The notes under the pieces were generated by a model, which saw only the letters and a program-made list of their open reading frames with translations, was not told where the DNA came from and searched no databases. DNA of 64,000 bases, from NCBI GenBank assembly GCA_964035015.1, contig OZ036000.1, positions 4,685,709-4,749,708 on the forward strand, in the 5' to 3' direction. This stretch comes from Corallium rubrum. Its lineage: Eukaryota; Cnidaria; Anthozoa; Scleralcyonacea; Coralliidae. A program made the position numbers and the translations under genes. This document shows positions 33,701-63,861 of the stretch, piece after piece (positions within the stretch are counted from its first letter, which is position 1; each line of letters opens with the position of its first letter).

Positions 33701-36700
33701 ACATAAAAATGCACAGTCTGATCAGCTCTGATATCAGATCTGTTCAGAGAAATGTAGTGACCCTTGATGCAGCCTGATAGCTACATAATGTACCAGCACT
33801 GATGTATAAACATTTAGTTAGAATTTCTAACAGACTGGGACAGCTCCATAGACAACATACCTGTTCAGTCTGTTATATCAAAGTGATACAACACTGACTG
33901 TGTCAGGCTGATACAGTTTGACAGAATCTGTTCTGAACAGTCTGTTGTATAGCTGTAGGTATGATACAGATATGATATCATAGGTGTATCATAGCTGATA
34001 CTGCAACAGGCTCTATCAGGGGTCGCTACATTTTTCTGAACAGATCTGACATCATTCTGCATCAGGTCTGACACAGAGTGTGCGTTTTTGCGTGTGTAGT
34101 GTAGTGTAGTGTAGTGTAGTGTAGTGCAGTGCAGTGCAGTGCAGTGCAGTGCAGTGCAGTGCAGTGCAGTGCAGTGCAGTGCAGTGCAGTGCAGTGCAGT
34201 GCAGTGCAGTGCAGTGCAGTGCAGTGCAGTGCAGTGCAGTGCAGTGCAGTGCAGTGCAGTGCAGTGCAGTGCAGTGCAGTGCAGTGCAGTGCAGTGCAGT
34301 GCAGTGCAGTGCAGTGCAGTGCAGTGCAGTGCAGTGCAGTGCAGTGCGCAGCGCAGCGCAGCGCAGTGCAGTGCAGTGCAGTGCAGTGCAGTGTAGTGTA
34401 GTGTAGTGTAGTGTAGTGTAGTGTAGTGTAGTGTATTGCTGTGCTGTGTAGTACACAAGTGTAGTGGAGTGGAATAGTAGGGAATGTAAGATTCAGACAA
34501 CGGACTACGACTGCTGTAGAAAGTTTAACAGTGTAGTAAATGGTGGTGTATTTGTACATTCAAGGTTTCAAAATACACAAGCGCACAGACTCGTAGTTTT
34601 GTAGAATTTCTGAAGATGACTTGCTTATTCAGTGTTGGTTGCGAGAATAATGTTAAGCATTTCAAGGCTTCTGTGGTAACTCAGGTTCCGCGTTGTGTTC
34701 ACAACGTAAACATGAAATGCTTTTTCTACGTTGTCAATGGAGTCGCAGCAGCGTGTAGATTACTCGGCTTGGAACTGTCATTTGCACTGACACACTTTGT
34801 GTCTGACATAAAATTCTATTGTTTAAACACGCTGCCGTAGTCCGTTGCCTGAATCTTAAATTCCCTAGTGTGGAGTGTCGTACGGTGGGATAGGATGCAG
34901 TGTTGTCCAATGGAGTGGAGTGATCAGCTGGAGTGAAATAAAGTAGCGGAGTGTGTAGTCATAGTTAGTGGAGGGGGATGGTTTGGAAACTCGGCAAAAG
35001 TCATCGTTCCATGCTTTTGTTCAATTTGTCTAATTTCATGGTCACTAAACATATTGTATTTTCTGTATAATGAAGCAGTCATCCAATACCAACGTTCGGG
35101 TTTAATTAGTGTAGTCCTTCGTCCTCACGTGTTGTAACTCCTTTGTTCGTTGTGTAGTCGTTCGTCGTCACGTGTCCATAGAATTTCCTTTCTTCAACCA
35201 ATTGCTTTCCTCCAACATGAACCATTGTGTTCATCAACATGACCATTGCATAATCTTGAAAGACAATGAAGCTTCCAAACCATCCCCCTCCACTAACTAT
35301 GGTGTAGTGTAGTACAGTGTCGTGGTGCATGATGTTAGTAACATCACGGTGCATTGCATTCAATATTGTTTGTCTGACATTTAGTGCACAGCGTCGGATT
35401 CAGAAGGTCGAGAGTCATTGCTACCACATGCGAAGCACACGGCAGATAGCAGCAGGTTCTCTCTGTCTTTAAACAACATTAATGTAACCACAAATAAGAC
35501 ACGATTTGCCTTTGAGTTGAACTACATCGTCCACGGCAACCATAGACCAACACTTACCACGGAGAAGAGCATCGATGACGAGTACACCCCAGCTGTGTTT
35601 CAAACGGTTTATGGGAAGGTGCATGGGGGAAATGGAAAAGCTTATTCCCAGTGGAAACCGATCGCGTATACTCTACCTCAGCTGGGAAGGAAATATCAGA
35701 CCAAGGCATCTGCGTCTGATATTCAGAAAGTCGTTAACACGTCATGGAATATTGCCGAGGCTATTGTGTCCATGGACAAGTACGAAATTTATGGTGTCAA
35801 CGTGTCGTTTGGCTTGGCCAAGGATGGTTTTTATCAGAAGAACAAGTATTTGACTTGGTAGGATTTGTAAAATTTGTAAAAACTTTGCTAGCCAATAAGA
35901 CCTACGCAAGACTTTAGTACTGGTAGATATGCCTTAATAAAATCGTTATAATTAAAATTAACTGCTTGCTATTCTAGAGGTAACTAGGAAACAGTCCAAA
36001 AATTAATTTTGCATTTTTCCAACTACACCCGGTTTGGTTTCGGTACGGGAAAGTGTTTGCCTGAGGTTTTGGTACATACCGAGCGACGAAGGAGCAAAGG
36101 TTTGTTTCCATAAAACCGAGAGCAAATACTTTTTCGTACAGACCGAGCAAACAAAGTTAATAGGAATGGCTATTGGTTTATTTTATTTTTAAGTGTTGAG
36201 CACTGTTTTTGTCTTCGGAGTTTGCCGTTACCTTTTACGGTCTCAGAAATTTTCGCGCCAAAGCTTACTGCTCCGAGAAAAAAGCGTATGGACCGGGTCG
36301 GTCCCAGTGAACTCCATACTTCCTCCATTCTCCCCTCATATCTGGAACGCTTACTTCGGGTCAAAAAGTGAAGTCAAGCTCTATTAGGTCGCCTTCAGTC
36401 CCCCTATATACGCGGCCAAGACGTGGACTGGAAGCGACGTAATAGGGACTTTAAGATCTACGACGCGGCTAGCTCGACGACGCGGCCTTAAAAAGGTTAA
36501 AAAGCAATGCATTTAAAAGAAGACACGGTAAATTAACTGCTAACCTGAATGTCAGGCCTTTATTTGTTCCCGCCTTCCGCTAAACCCGGCAGGCGGCAGA
36601 GGTGCGGGCGAGCGAGAAGGCGAGAAAAATAAAGGCCTGAAGAAACTCTTAATAAAACTGTGGGTTCTCCGTCCATCTCATGGACGGGAGCTCTGATTGG

Positions 36701-38748
36701 CTGACTAATTGAAGTAAGGATTTTGATTGGTCCATTCAGATAAACAACGTTCCCAAAGGTGCACCGTCAAGGTGCACATCGTGACAACATCGTCATTTCT
36801 CGAATCTGTTTATCGTGCGTGTACGTTTCTGTGACCAATTCATTCATTAATCATTTATTATGTCGCAAAATCAAACCATAGAAGGATTTTTCGAAACTGC
36901 TTTGTTAAATTCATTGACGCATTTCGGCTATGAGTCTTTGAAACCAGAACAAACGACGTGCATTCGAAAGCTCGCTGTTGTCTACTTGTCTGTTGACAGC
37001 CAAGATGTCTTTGCTGTTCTGCCCATTGGTTTTGGTAAAAGTCTGATATATCAGATATTGCTATTTGTGTTCTGTGAACTTCATCGACTTCAACATGGCA
37101 CGGTGAGGAATTTCGTTGTAGCAGGTGGAGACCTTGCGAAAAGCAACCACGATCGAACGAAGGACCCAAGTAGCAAGTAGACTCGATGATTAGTGACGAT
37201 GGCTACTGAAGGCGAAGCCGATGCGAAAGTCCAAGTTGTTTATGGCAGTGCTGAACAATGATTGTCACTGTCAGACCCGTAAGTTACAAAACGGGAATCT
37301 CGCAGCAGTTTTACAGTTTATAGTCTTAGTTGTGGATGACTGAATTTATTTTATACTGGTTGAGACGTGTTTAAAATTATGTATCAATATATTAAATGGT
37401 CTACCTGCATTCTAAAATTTAAATTCTAATGCTACAAAATTATATATTTTATTAATTTAGTCGAAACTATATCAAGGCGGCTATCAAATCGTGTTTATCT
37501 TTTATTATGGTGGAATTTTGAATCAATATATATGTATACTCTCAAATTGTCAAATTTCTCGGTTTCTTATATCGTAGTTTCCAATTCTTCGACTTCTTCT
37601 CTAGATTCGAGTGCAAGTCTGCCTAGACTAGTCTGGACTATTAAAACCAGTTTAACCAGACGCGGAGAAAGACTATATATTTCTGTGGGATAAAATCAAA
37701 ACATACGCTTTGTTCTTTTGACAAAACATATCAATCATATCTCGTTCATGTTTAAAAATAACAAAGTGGGCGGAAGACGGTTTTGTTAAGAGTTTCCTCA
37801 GGCCTTTATTTTTCCCGCCTTCTCGCTCGCCCGCACCTCTGCCGCCTGCCGGGTTTAGCGGGAGGCGGGAACAAATAAAGGCCTGACATTCAGGTTAATT
37901 AACTGCCGTATTTCATGATTAAACTTGTTTATGACTTTCAAGACGCCCCAGTTCTTACTAAAACAGCTGCAGTGTCTGAGCTGAGGTCAACGTCAAGGAA
38001 CAACTCTTAGGCTATGTGCACACTGTAACGTTTTCGCAAGCATTTTCCTATTGTTTCAAGTAATGAGCTGATTGTTCTCGATTCCCTTGAGAAGAGTAAA
38101 CAATACGAAAACGCTCGGAAACGTTACCGTGTGCAACAACGCTAACACGCTGAGAAGTAAGGCTATGTCTGAAGACGTAAAAATGTTGAGAGTGGCGTTG
38201 TTTAGAGAACGAGGACGGTATTGATATTATACCCTTGGCATAACAAATTATTTATTGACATTGTTTTCATTAAGGATTCTTTTGTTTTTAAGGCGCGTCG
38301 TCGAGCTTACCGCGTCGTGGATCTTAAAGTCCCTAATAAGTAGTCCCTAATAAGTACAGATTGTTGACTTCACTTTTGAAGCGTGATAATGACCGAAGTT
38401 AGCGTCCCAGGTATGGGGATGGATATAGGAAATGGACTAATGGAGTTCACTGGTCGGTTCATATGGTATAGGATCCCAACCACTCGGGAACCAATCAGCA
38501 TACATCGTTTTCTCTACCAACGGGAAAACGAACGCAGTCGTATAATAACTTTCTTTTATCATTGCAGGAGTGGGATCATTGGTTATGGTGATCCAGCTGG
38601 TAGTTCTTTATCGTTCTTCGTCATTCTCATTATTTCAATTGGCCTGGGATTACCGCTGGCCATTATTATTTTCGGAGGCACGTACGTCCAGATACGTAAA
38701 CGATGCTGCAAGACGAAGGAGCAGACATCTTACGCCAGAATCAACTAG
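27787..38748 (+). CDS. GLMP: Glycosylated lysosomal membrane protein (GLMP/NCU-G1), 4 coding exons
   Basis: Exons: 27787-27870, 28550-28963, 35385-35857, 38568-38748, with GT/AG borders and phases 0, 0, 2; 383 aa (human 406). Exon 1 encodes a signal peptide (MDFIRSSFVLLCVVFLT...). Exon 2 is a luminal region with STIHYFWTT and N-glycosylation sites (NHS, NIS, NYT, NSS). Exon 3 contains SIDDEYTPAVF (residues 228-238) and QWKPIAYT, matching the SIDDEYAPAVF and QWRPVAY blocks of vertebrate GLMP. Exon 4 has GYGDP, one transmembrane helix (about 338-360), a basic RKRCCK stop-transfer and the tail SYARIN. YARI (379-382) is a YxxPhi lysosomal-sorting signal like YQSI in human. GLMP is the glycosylated partner that stabilises the lysosomal transporter MFSD1. 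Introns 2 (6.4 kb) and 3 (2.7 kb) are filled with transposons. Confidence 0.93.
29006..29088. repeat. (GTGTA)n array upstream of the retrotransposon
   Basis: About 16 perfect pentamers in GLMP intron 2. They end exactly where the retrotransposon sequence CCGACCCCAATA begins. Confidence 0.97.
29089..33147 (+). mobile_element. R2-superfamily non-LTR retrotransposon inserted in a (GTGTA)n array
   Basis: The unit of about 4.06 kb contains one long ORF (29101-32928), a 5' leader of only 12 nt and a 3' UTR of about 219 bp. The 3' UTR has a T-run of about 18 (32948-32966) and AATAAA near 33136, and shows no poly(A) tail. It is bounded on both sides by the same pentanucleotide array, (GTGTA)n to the left (to 29088) and right (from 33148). 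Because the target is itself a repeat, a target duplication cannot be recognised. It lies in the same orientation as the host gene GLMP. Confidence 0.92.
29101..32928 (+). CDS. Retrotransposon polyprotein: reverse transcriptase + CCHC + restriction-like endonuclease (1275 aa)
   Basis: An uninterrupted ORF. Residues 1-340 are Ser/Pro-rich low complexity with no C2H2 or Myb-like motif that I can see; R2-type proteins normally carry N-terminal zinc fingers. A basic segment (about 380-430) precedes the reverse transcriptase (about 490-800), which has SPGPDRVEY, FRPIALMS, AWLDLRNAFGSIPH, GVKQGCPLSP, the catalytic FAYADDLV (Y730-A-D-D) and KYLGVPIG. The C-terminal part has a CCHC knuckle C-x2-C-x7-H-x4-C (from C1098), then RPDIIVEE...LIIDVCCPF. 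Its P-D (1156-1157) and D1170 form the PD-(D/E)XK core of the restriction-like endonuclease, followed by KYDGLKQF. This order (RT, CCHC, C-terminal endonuclease, no APE) defines the R2/R4/NeSL/CRE group; the clade is not resolved. All catalytic residues are present, so the protein looks functional. Confidence 0.95.
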   Translation: MSQITTHHNVTSGVATRLSTRPVRKKRSSKQRSLTCTDQSSLPSSVQQPSSPLFDPTLVPNQSSSLPDLRDSCSTHRIPHVSNLVFSPSTQPPASPDPESDPALSSTTPLITFLNKSIECSPPTIIQHQTSSANSQQTLDCLSSLLRINKPFSSPRNEQASNSLSRFIRECNNIPPSVPQRAPKTVGLPSSPISSSEVSSIQTVINDSSRSSPPAPSPSPRRYQRPSTARLFSPWSSPQPPHRSPIVAQSDVDDLINSTLHSSGEIRTPSSLSHPTPPSSFTSDNDGNPSTNTCPTSESRSSPVNDSSSPNMNDDDFTQSQNSPSSSPSESRLKRNAFREKWITAFSGDIPWSDFCTLCDEFAVESRSLALEIAAESSSSFRRPKPLPRRDRPSGRRPAFRHRPLLSNPAEAQRIQTLYRHSKKRAARKILSPNSPFYTGSTDKAESFFRNTFSFRQCDTTSLQDKLKDLVTPAPSDDFLFSPPSCDEIRRKLFSAANTSPGPDRVEYRHLKSIDPSCSILSLLFQHCFKQRDVPPAWKSATTVLIYKKGSTEDPSNFRPIALMSCLYKLVMGVIAKRLTSWAIDHDLLSQEQKSARPSEGCYEHTFLLQSIVGDARRNRKNVFVAWLDLRNAFGSIPHSAITSTLSHIGVPQPLIEMITNSYSGATTKIRTPTSLTSDIPVLSGVKQGCPLSPIIFNLTIDIILRAIKQKASDIGPAKLHGIPVSVFAYADDLVIISRNKDRLQKLLDVASSTATTLGLSFRPDKCASISLTCSRSNHSESSFELNEFIVQNNSIPSLDREHPYKYLGVPIGLIHDPDNISDLVQNLSRDLDNIEKSLLAPWQKLDMIRTFLQPSLTFALRAGYPKKEHLREYRSTLVSTIRRICSLPSRASASYIFAHKRAGGLGLLDPILEADVQAIIHSAKILSSSDPTVIHIANAELNETVRHASRSNPTSALKSNYLSSLPDDRLNNLHYRIQSLWTRVRKSTRNLGIEIKFNDNGLPVLSSQNSGSVLAKEASRFLHFHVQDRFASTLFALPDQGKVARALTTDTFANGSTWQYNGLNIRFRDWRFIHRARLNCLPLNNVKSRWSNASPKCRRCTSDETLPHVLCHCLPNMPSILRRHNTIVDRITNAVQHGTITTDKQVRAANSRLRPDIIVEEDNKVLIIDVCCPFDNNAEALHDAEQRKINKYDGLKQFFIGQGKQCEVFGFVVGALGSWHPPNENVLRHLGMSKRYRSLFRKLCCTDAIQGSTNIYREHLGLTEDNLEVEVGPE
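33148..33695. repeat. (GTGTA)n array downstream of the retrotransposon
   Basis: About 108 pentamers over 548 bp with only three or four single-base interruptions. It keeps three minus-strand frames open (TTLHY repeats), which are not genes. Confidence 0.97.
33698..34096. mobile_element. TIR element (about 400 bp) inside the pentamer array
   Basis: CACACATAAAAATGCACA at the left pairs with the inverse of GCGTTTTTGCGTGTG at the right. Inner arms (CAGATCTGTTCAGAGAAATG and inverse) extend the pairing. It is flanked on both sides by (GTGTA)n. Superfamily not assigned. Confidence 0.78.
34097..34440. repeat. (GTGTA)n/(GTGCA)n array
   Basis: GTGTA pentamers at the left and right edges enclose a homogeneous GTGCA block (about 34125-34390), with a short GCGCA stretch near 34347. 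All frames stay open on both strands because the unit contains no stop; no gene is implied. Confidence 0.96.
34478..34867. mobile_element. TIR element with TAGGGAATGTAAGATTCAGA ends
   Basis: The left arm (31 bp) pairs with the inverse CGTAGTCCGTTGCCTGAATC... ending in CCCTA at 34867. It contains a 74-aa ORF (34616-34840) without recognisable domain. It lies in degenerate pentamer DNA of GLMP intron 2. Confidence 0.75.
34960..35301. mobile_element. TIR element with CATAGTTAGTGGAGGGGGAT ends
   Basis: 29-bp perfect inverted ends. Both sides are flanked by GTGTAGT (34953-34959, 35302-35308). This is either a 7-bp target duplication or simply the underlying pentamer repeat. Confidence 0.78.
36030..36306. 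mobile_element. Left part of a dispersed repeat, interrupted; right part at 38454-38560
   Basis: Shares GGGAAAGTGTTTGCCTGAGG, ACAGACCGAGC and GTCTTCGGAGTTTGC with copies at 50095-50169 and 52968-53430. The right part resumes at 38454 (TCGGTTCATATGG; AACCAATCAGCATACATCG). The copy in ubiquilin intron 10 shows the uninterrupted junction near 53340. Confidence 0.7.
36541..37897. mobile_element. Mutator-like element with long TIRs and a perfect 9-bp duplication, carrying a helicase fragment
   Basis: TIRs of about 112 bp begin TAACCTGAATGTCAGGCCTT, with only a few mismatches between 36541-36655 and 37790-37897. The flanks are identical 9-bp repeats ATTAACTGC (36532-36540 and 37898-37906). No transposase is seen. 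The cargo is a RecQ-like fragment. Each TIR also contains an inner inverted AGGCCTTTATTT pair. Confidence 0.88.
36860..37180 (+). pseudogene. RecQ-like DNA helicase N-terminal fragment
   Basis: The 106-aa ORF contains FGYESLKPEQ (residues 22-31; the RecQ motif 0 with its adenine-sensing Gln) and AVLPIGFGKSLIYQ (52-65; Walker A with G59-K60-S61). Similarity ends after FCELHRLQHG and the frame stops. Motifs Ia-VI, RQC and HRDC are missing, so it cannot be an active helicase. It lies in the middle of the Mutator-like element at 36541-37897 and inside GLMP intron 3. It is probably a captured exon or a degenerate ORF of a larger element. Confidence 0.7.
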
Positions 38749-38911
38749 CAGGAAAATCTAATCACACTGACTTGGAATTTATAAAAAAATATGTGATTTT
38801 GTAATATTTTAATATACATACAACGCTTTTTTCCAGCTGGGTTTTTTTTGTTTTATGCAAAGGCGATTCGAGTGACGAACAAGACGAACGGCATAAAACG
38901 TCAAATCACAT

Positions 38912-39108
38912 CACCTTACCTCACATTACCTTACCTTACCCTAACTGACCTCACCTTACATCACCTAATATACCTCATGTCATACCTCATCCTGATTTAC
39001 CTTCCTTTGCCTTACCTCATCTCACCCTAACTTACCTTATCTCACCTCACCTTACGTTATCTTACCCAACCTCGCCCTAACTGACCTCACCTTACCTCAC
39101 TTAACCCT
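38912..39108. repeat. Degenerate (ACCTT/ACCTC)n pentamer array
   Basis: Repeated TTACC/CTCACC phrases with 5-bp periodicity just 3' of GLMP. Confidence 0.75.
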
Positions 39109-39113
39109 TTACT

Positions 39114-39463
39114 AACACCGCTGCCAAACGTTTGCGCATGCGTGAATTCGCTGAGTAAACATTGCAAGAGAAGTGGGAACTATCCGTGGCGACAACAACC
39201 AGACAGTGAAGACTAAGTAAGACTCGACTATTCATTTGTGTTTTAAAAAAAGGGTAAAGAAAATTACGAAGGGGTAAATTCAGAATATGTTACAATATTG
39301 ACAAGGAAGCCATGCACAAATGACCTACCCTATCTTTTTGGTAGTATGCTTATAGTTTTAACTTTTGTGTCGGACTCTTGGACAAGTCCAAATATTTCAT
39401 TGTTTTCCCGCTCTTTTTCTGAGGCCGAGCTCGGACGTGCGCAAAACGTTTGGCAGCGGTATT
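39114..39463. mobile_element. Mutator-like MITE, 350 bp, 9-bp duplication
   Basis: The ends AACACCGCTGCCAAACGTTT and inverse (right end 39463) are flanked by perfect CCCTTTACT repeats (39105-39113 and 39464-39472). No ORF of note. Confidence 0.85.
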
Positions 39464-39695
39464 CCCTTTACTGGGCACGATTGCCATTTGGGAACTTATT
39501 GTTGTTACTCTGGCTAACGTCTGTTGCATTCGAGCCTGGAAGAATTGAACTCATTCCTGTCCGTGGCGTTAGTCACTCAGAATAAAGTACTAAAGACCAG
39601 TTGGGACAGGAAAAAGTTAGAGAGATAATTGCCACTGATTCTTACCCCCACCGTGGGGCATTTTCACCTGCTTTTCATCCCCACCGCACCGTTAA

Positions 39696-39842
39696 GGCTG
39701 ATTTCCAGTCAGTGGAATTTTGCGAGCGGGCGGAATTTTTCTTTGTCTTTTGTGCTCTGAATTAGATTAGTTCCGCTCGAGTGCTCACAAGACAAAGAAA
39801 AATTCCGCCCACTCGCAATATTCCACTGACTGGAAATCAGCC
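39696..39842. mobile_element. TTAA-type MITE, 147 bp, about 60-bp near-perfect TIRs
   Basis: GGCTGATTTCCAGTCAGTGG at the left and its inverse at the right. TTAA on the left, TTTA on the right (one mismatch). It can fold into an almost complete hairpin. Confidence 0.78.
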
Positions 39843-39868
39843 TTTAGTCGGCCTGGGAGGATTGACAC

Positions 39869-41250
39869 AGTGGCGTAGCCAGGGTTTTGGAAGGGGGAAG
39901 CCGAAATCAAAATAAATTTTAGGAGGCTCCGGGGCATGCTCCACCGGGAAATTTTGAAATCGAGAATCGCTGAAATGCCATTTCTTGGCTTTTGGAGGAA
40001 GATTTTACAGACTCTAAAGGTTAAAAAACGTCATATAAAATATTCAAAACACGCAAACGTCACATAGATACTCAAAATGCATACACTCATTAGATTTTAT
40101 ACACTGTTTACAGTTTATTTCCTGACACAATTCATATTGCATCAGTTTTGTAGTTACATGTCTGTTGTTTTATATCAAATGGATGGACACGGTTGGATTT
40201 GACTGATACAGACCATGCATGATGTATGCAAAAAAAACAAACCCCATGCATATACAGCCTGTGTAATCAAAGTAGCGTGCTGCGTAGGCAGTGTAGAAAC
40301 AACAATCGAAATGTAGTAAGGTTAGATATACTGCCGAAACAGGGCCTTCGCTCGAAACGTTAGACTCCTATACTGTACATATACAACCTGCAGTCAATTT
40401 CAACGTCAACTCTGCTACTGGGGGGTTGGGTGGGGGGTTGGGAATTAGTTTTTTAATGCTCACAATTAGTATATACAAACAATTTGAGGAAGAGAATGGG
40501 CTGGCATATATAATAGACGAAATCGGAGTTTCGACTGCGCAACAATCTGAGTCGGGATAAAACGTAGTTCATTTATAACATGAGGCTGAAGCAGCCGTAG
40601 TAAACATAACATTTCTGATTTCAGAAACTTTTTAATGTGTAGGTATTCTAGAAGGATAAAATTTGCTTATCGATTTATATCCTTGACAATATTAAATCCT
40701 AAACGTAGTGTCTAAATTCTAAAAATAATGAACTCAAAACATGAAAAAACAGTCCCAGCCTATGTTATCTTCCCGTTATGCTTTAATAGGCGAGTTTCAG
40801 GATGTTGCGCGCGCATCATTTTTCAAAACACACTGTTTAAAATAAAATAAACAAAGTATAGATAGAGTTTCTGGAGCCAGGACTGTGAAAGGGGGGGGAG
40901 CCGAAATCAAAATACATTTTTAGGGGGGTCTGCGGGCATGCTCCCCCGGGCAATTTTGAAACTCGAGAGTCGCTGAAATGCCATTTCCTGGCTTTTGGAG
41001 GAAGATTTTACAGACTCTAAAGGTTAAAAAACGTCATATAAAATACTCAAAACACGCAAGCGTCACATAGATACTCAAAATGCATACACTCAGTAGATTG
41101 AATACACTGTTTACAGTTTATTTCCTGACACAATGGCATATTGGACATATTGCATCAGTTTTGTAGTTACATGTCTGTTGTTTTATATCAAAAGGGGGGA
41201 GCCCCCCTGGCTACACCACTTACTCCCCCCCTGGCTACACCACTTGTAGC
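39869..41250. mobile_element. Two partial copies of a hAT-like element (CAGTGGCGTAGCCAGG ends)
   Basis: The first copy (39869-40180) starts CAGTGGCGTAGCCAGG. The second (about 40875-41250) ends CCTGGCTACACCACTT, repeated twice. They share a body of about 300 bp (TTTTGGAGGAAGATTTTACA; GTCACATAGATACTCAAAAT). Neither has both ends. A foldback copy (40312-40385) lies between them. Confidence 0.7.
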
Positions 41251-41349
41251 CCGCCACATTTCTTTGCAAAATGATCAATGATGCGTGCGCAATTCGCCTA
41301 TAGACACGATGTAATTTGCATAGGGACCCAAATTGAATAGGAAACTAAG

Positions 41350-41466
41350 ACCCCGTTTACACTAGAGCAAAAGTATCCGGATTCACATTGTTTTTTATTC
41401 TCATGAGGATGAAAAACATCTGAATCCCGGATACTTTAATTAATTTTGCTCTTGTGTAAACGGGGT
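41350..41466. mobile_element. 117-bp MITE immediately upstream of ubiquilin
   Basis: ACCCCGTTTACACTAGAGCA at the left pairs with the inverse TTGTGTAAACGGGGT at the right; AAAGTATCCGG/CCGGATACTTT also pair. It ends 75 bp before the ubiquilin ATG, so it lies in the promoter or 5' UTR. Confidence 0.8.
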
Positions 41467-41541
41467 GATTGGAACCTGGTAACTAGCCCAAGCTTCGCTT
41501 TCAATTTTTCGCTGAGGTCATATTCAATAACTAGTCATAAC

Positions 41542-63861
<22,320 letters not shown>

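Larger units (their letters stand above)
36443..38335. mobile_element. TA-flanked MITE (TAGGGACTTT family), interrupted
   Basis: TAGGGACTTTAAGATCTACG at the left pairs with the inverse at the right. Same family as 22721-23088. It is split by the 1357-bp Mutator-like element. Confidence 0.82.
36304..38453. mobile_element. TIR element (CCAGTGAACTCCAT ends), host of a nested stack
   Basis: CCAGTGAACTCCAT at the left and its exact inverse at the right. Inner pairing continues through GAACGCTTACTTCGGGTCAA and TTGACTTCACTTTT regions, giving about 75-bp arms. It is flanked by TCGGTC/TCGGTT, which occurs once at the matching place in the uninterrupted relative near 53343. It contains the TA-flanked element 36443-38335. 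Confidence 0.7.

Noticed and set aside
33104-33714. Minus-strand ORFs of 179-198 aa (TTLHY repeats)
   Set aside because: They are translations of the (GTGTA)n array in three frames; no non-repeat coding content.
33865-34559. Minus- and plus-strand ORFs over the GTGCA array
   Set aside because: A stop-free pentamer keeps several frames open at once; purely repeat-driven.
34953-35308. 7-bp GTGTAGT target duplication as proof of insertion mechanism
   Set aside because: The surrounding DNA is itself GTGTA-repeat derived, so matching flanks could exist without duplication.
36860-37180. Functional RecQ helicase gene
   Set aside because: Only motif 0 and Walker A are present, then a stop; the fragment lies between transposon TIRs.
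39869-41250. A single 1.4-kb hAT element from CAGTGGCG to CCACTT
   Set aside because: The shared body is present twice and flanks show no 8-bp duplication; two broken copies are more likely.
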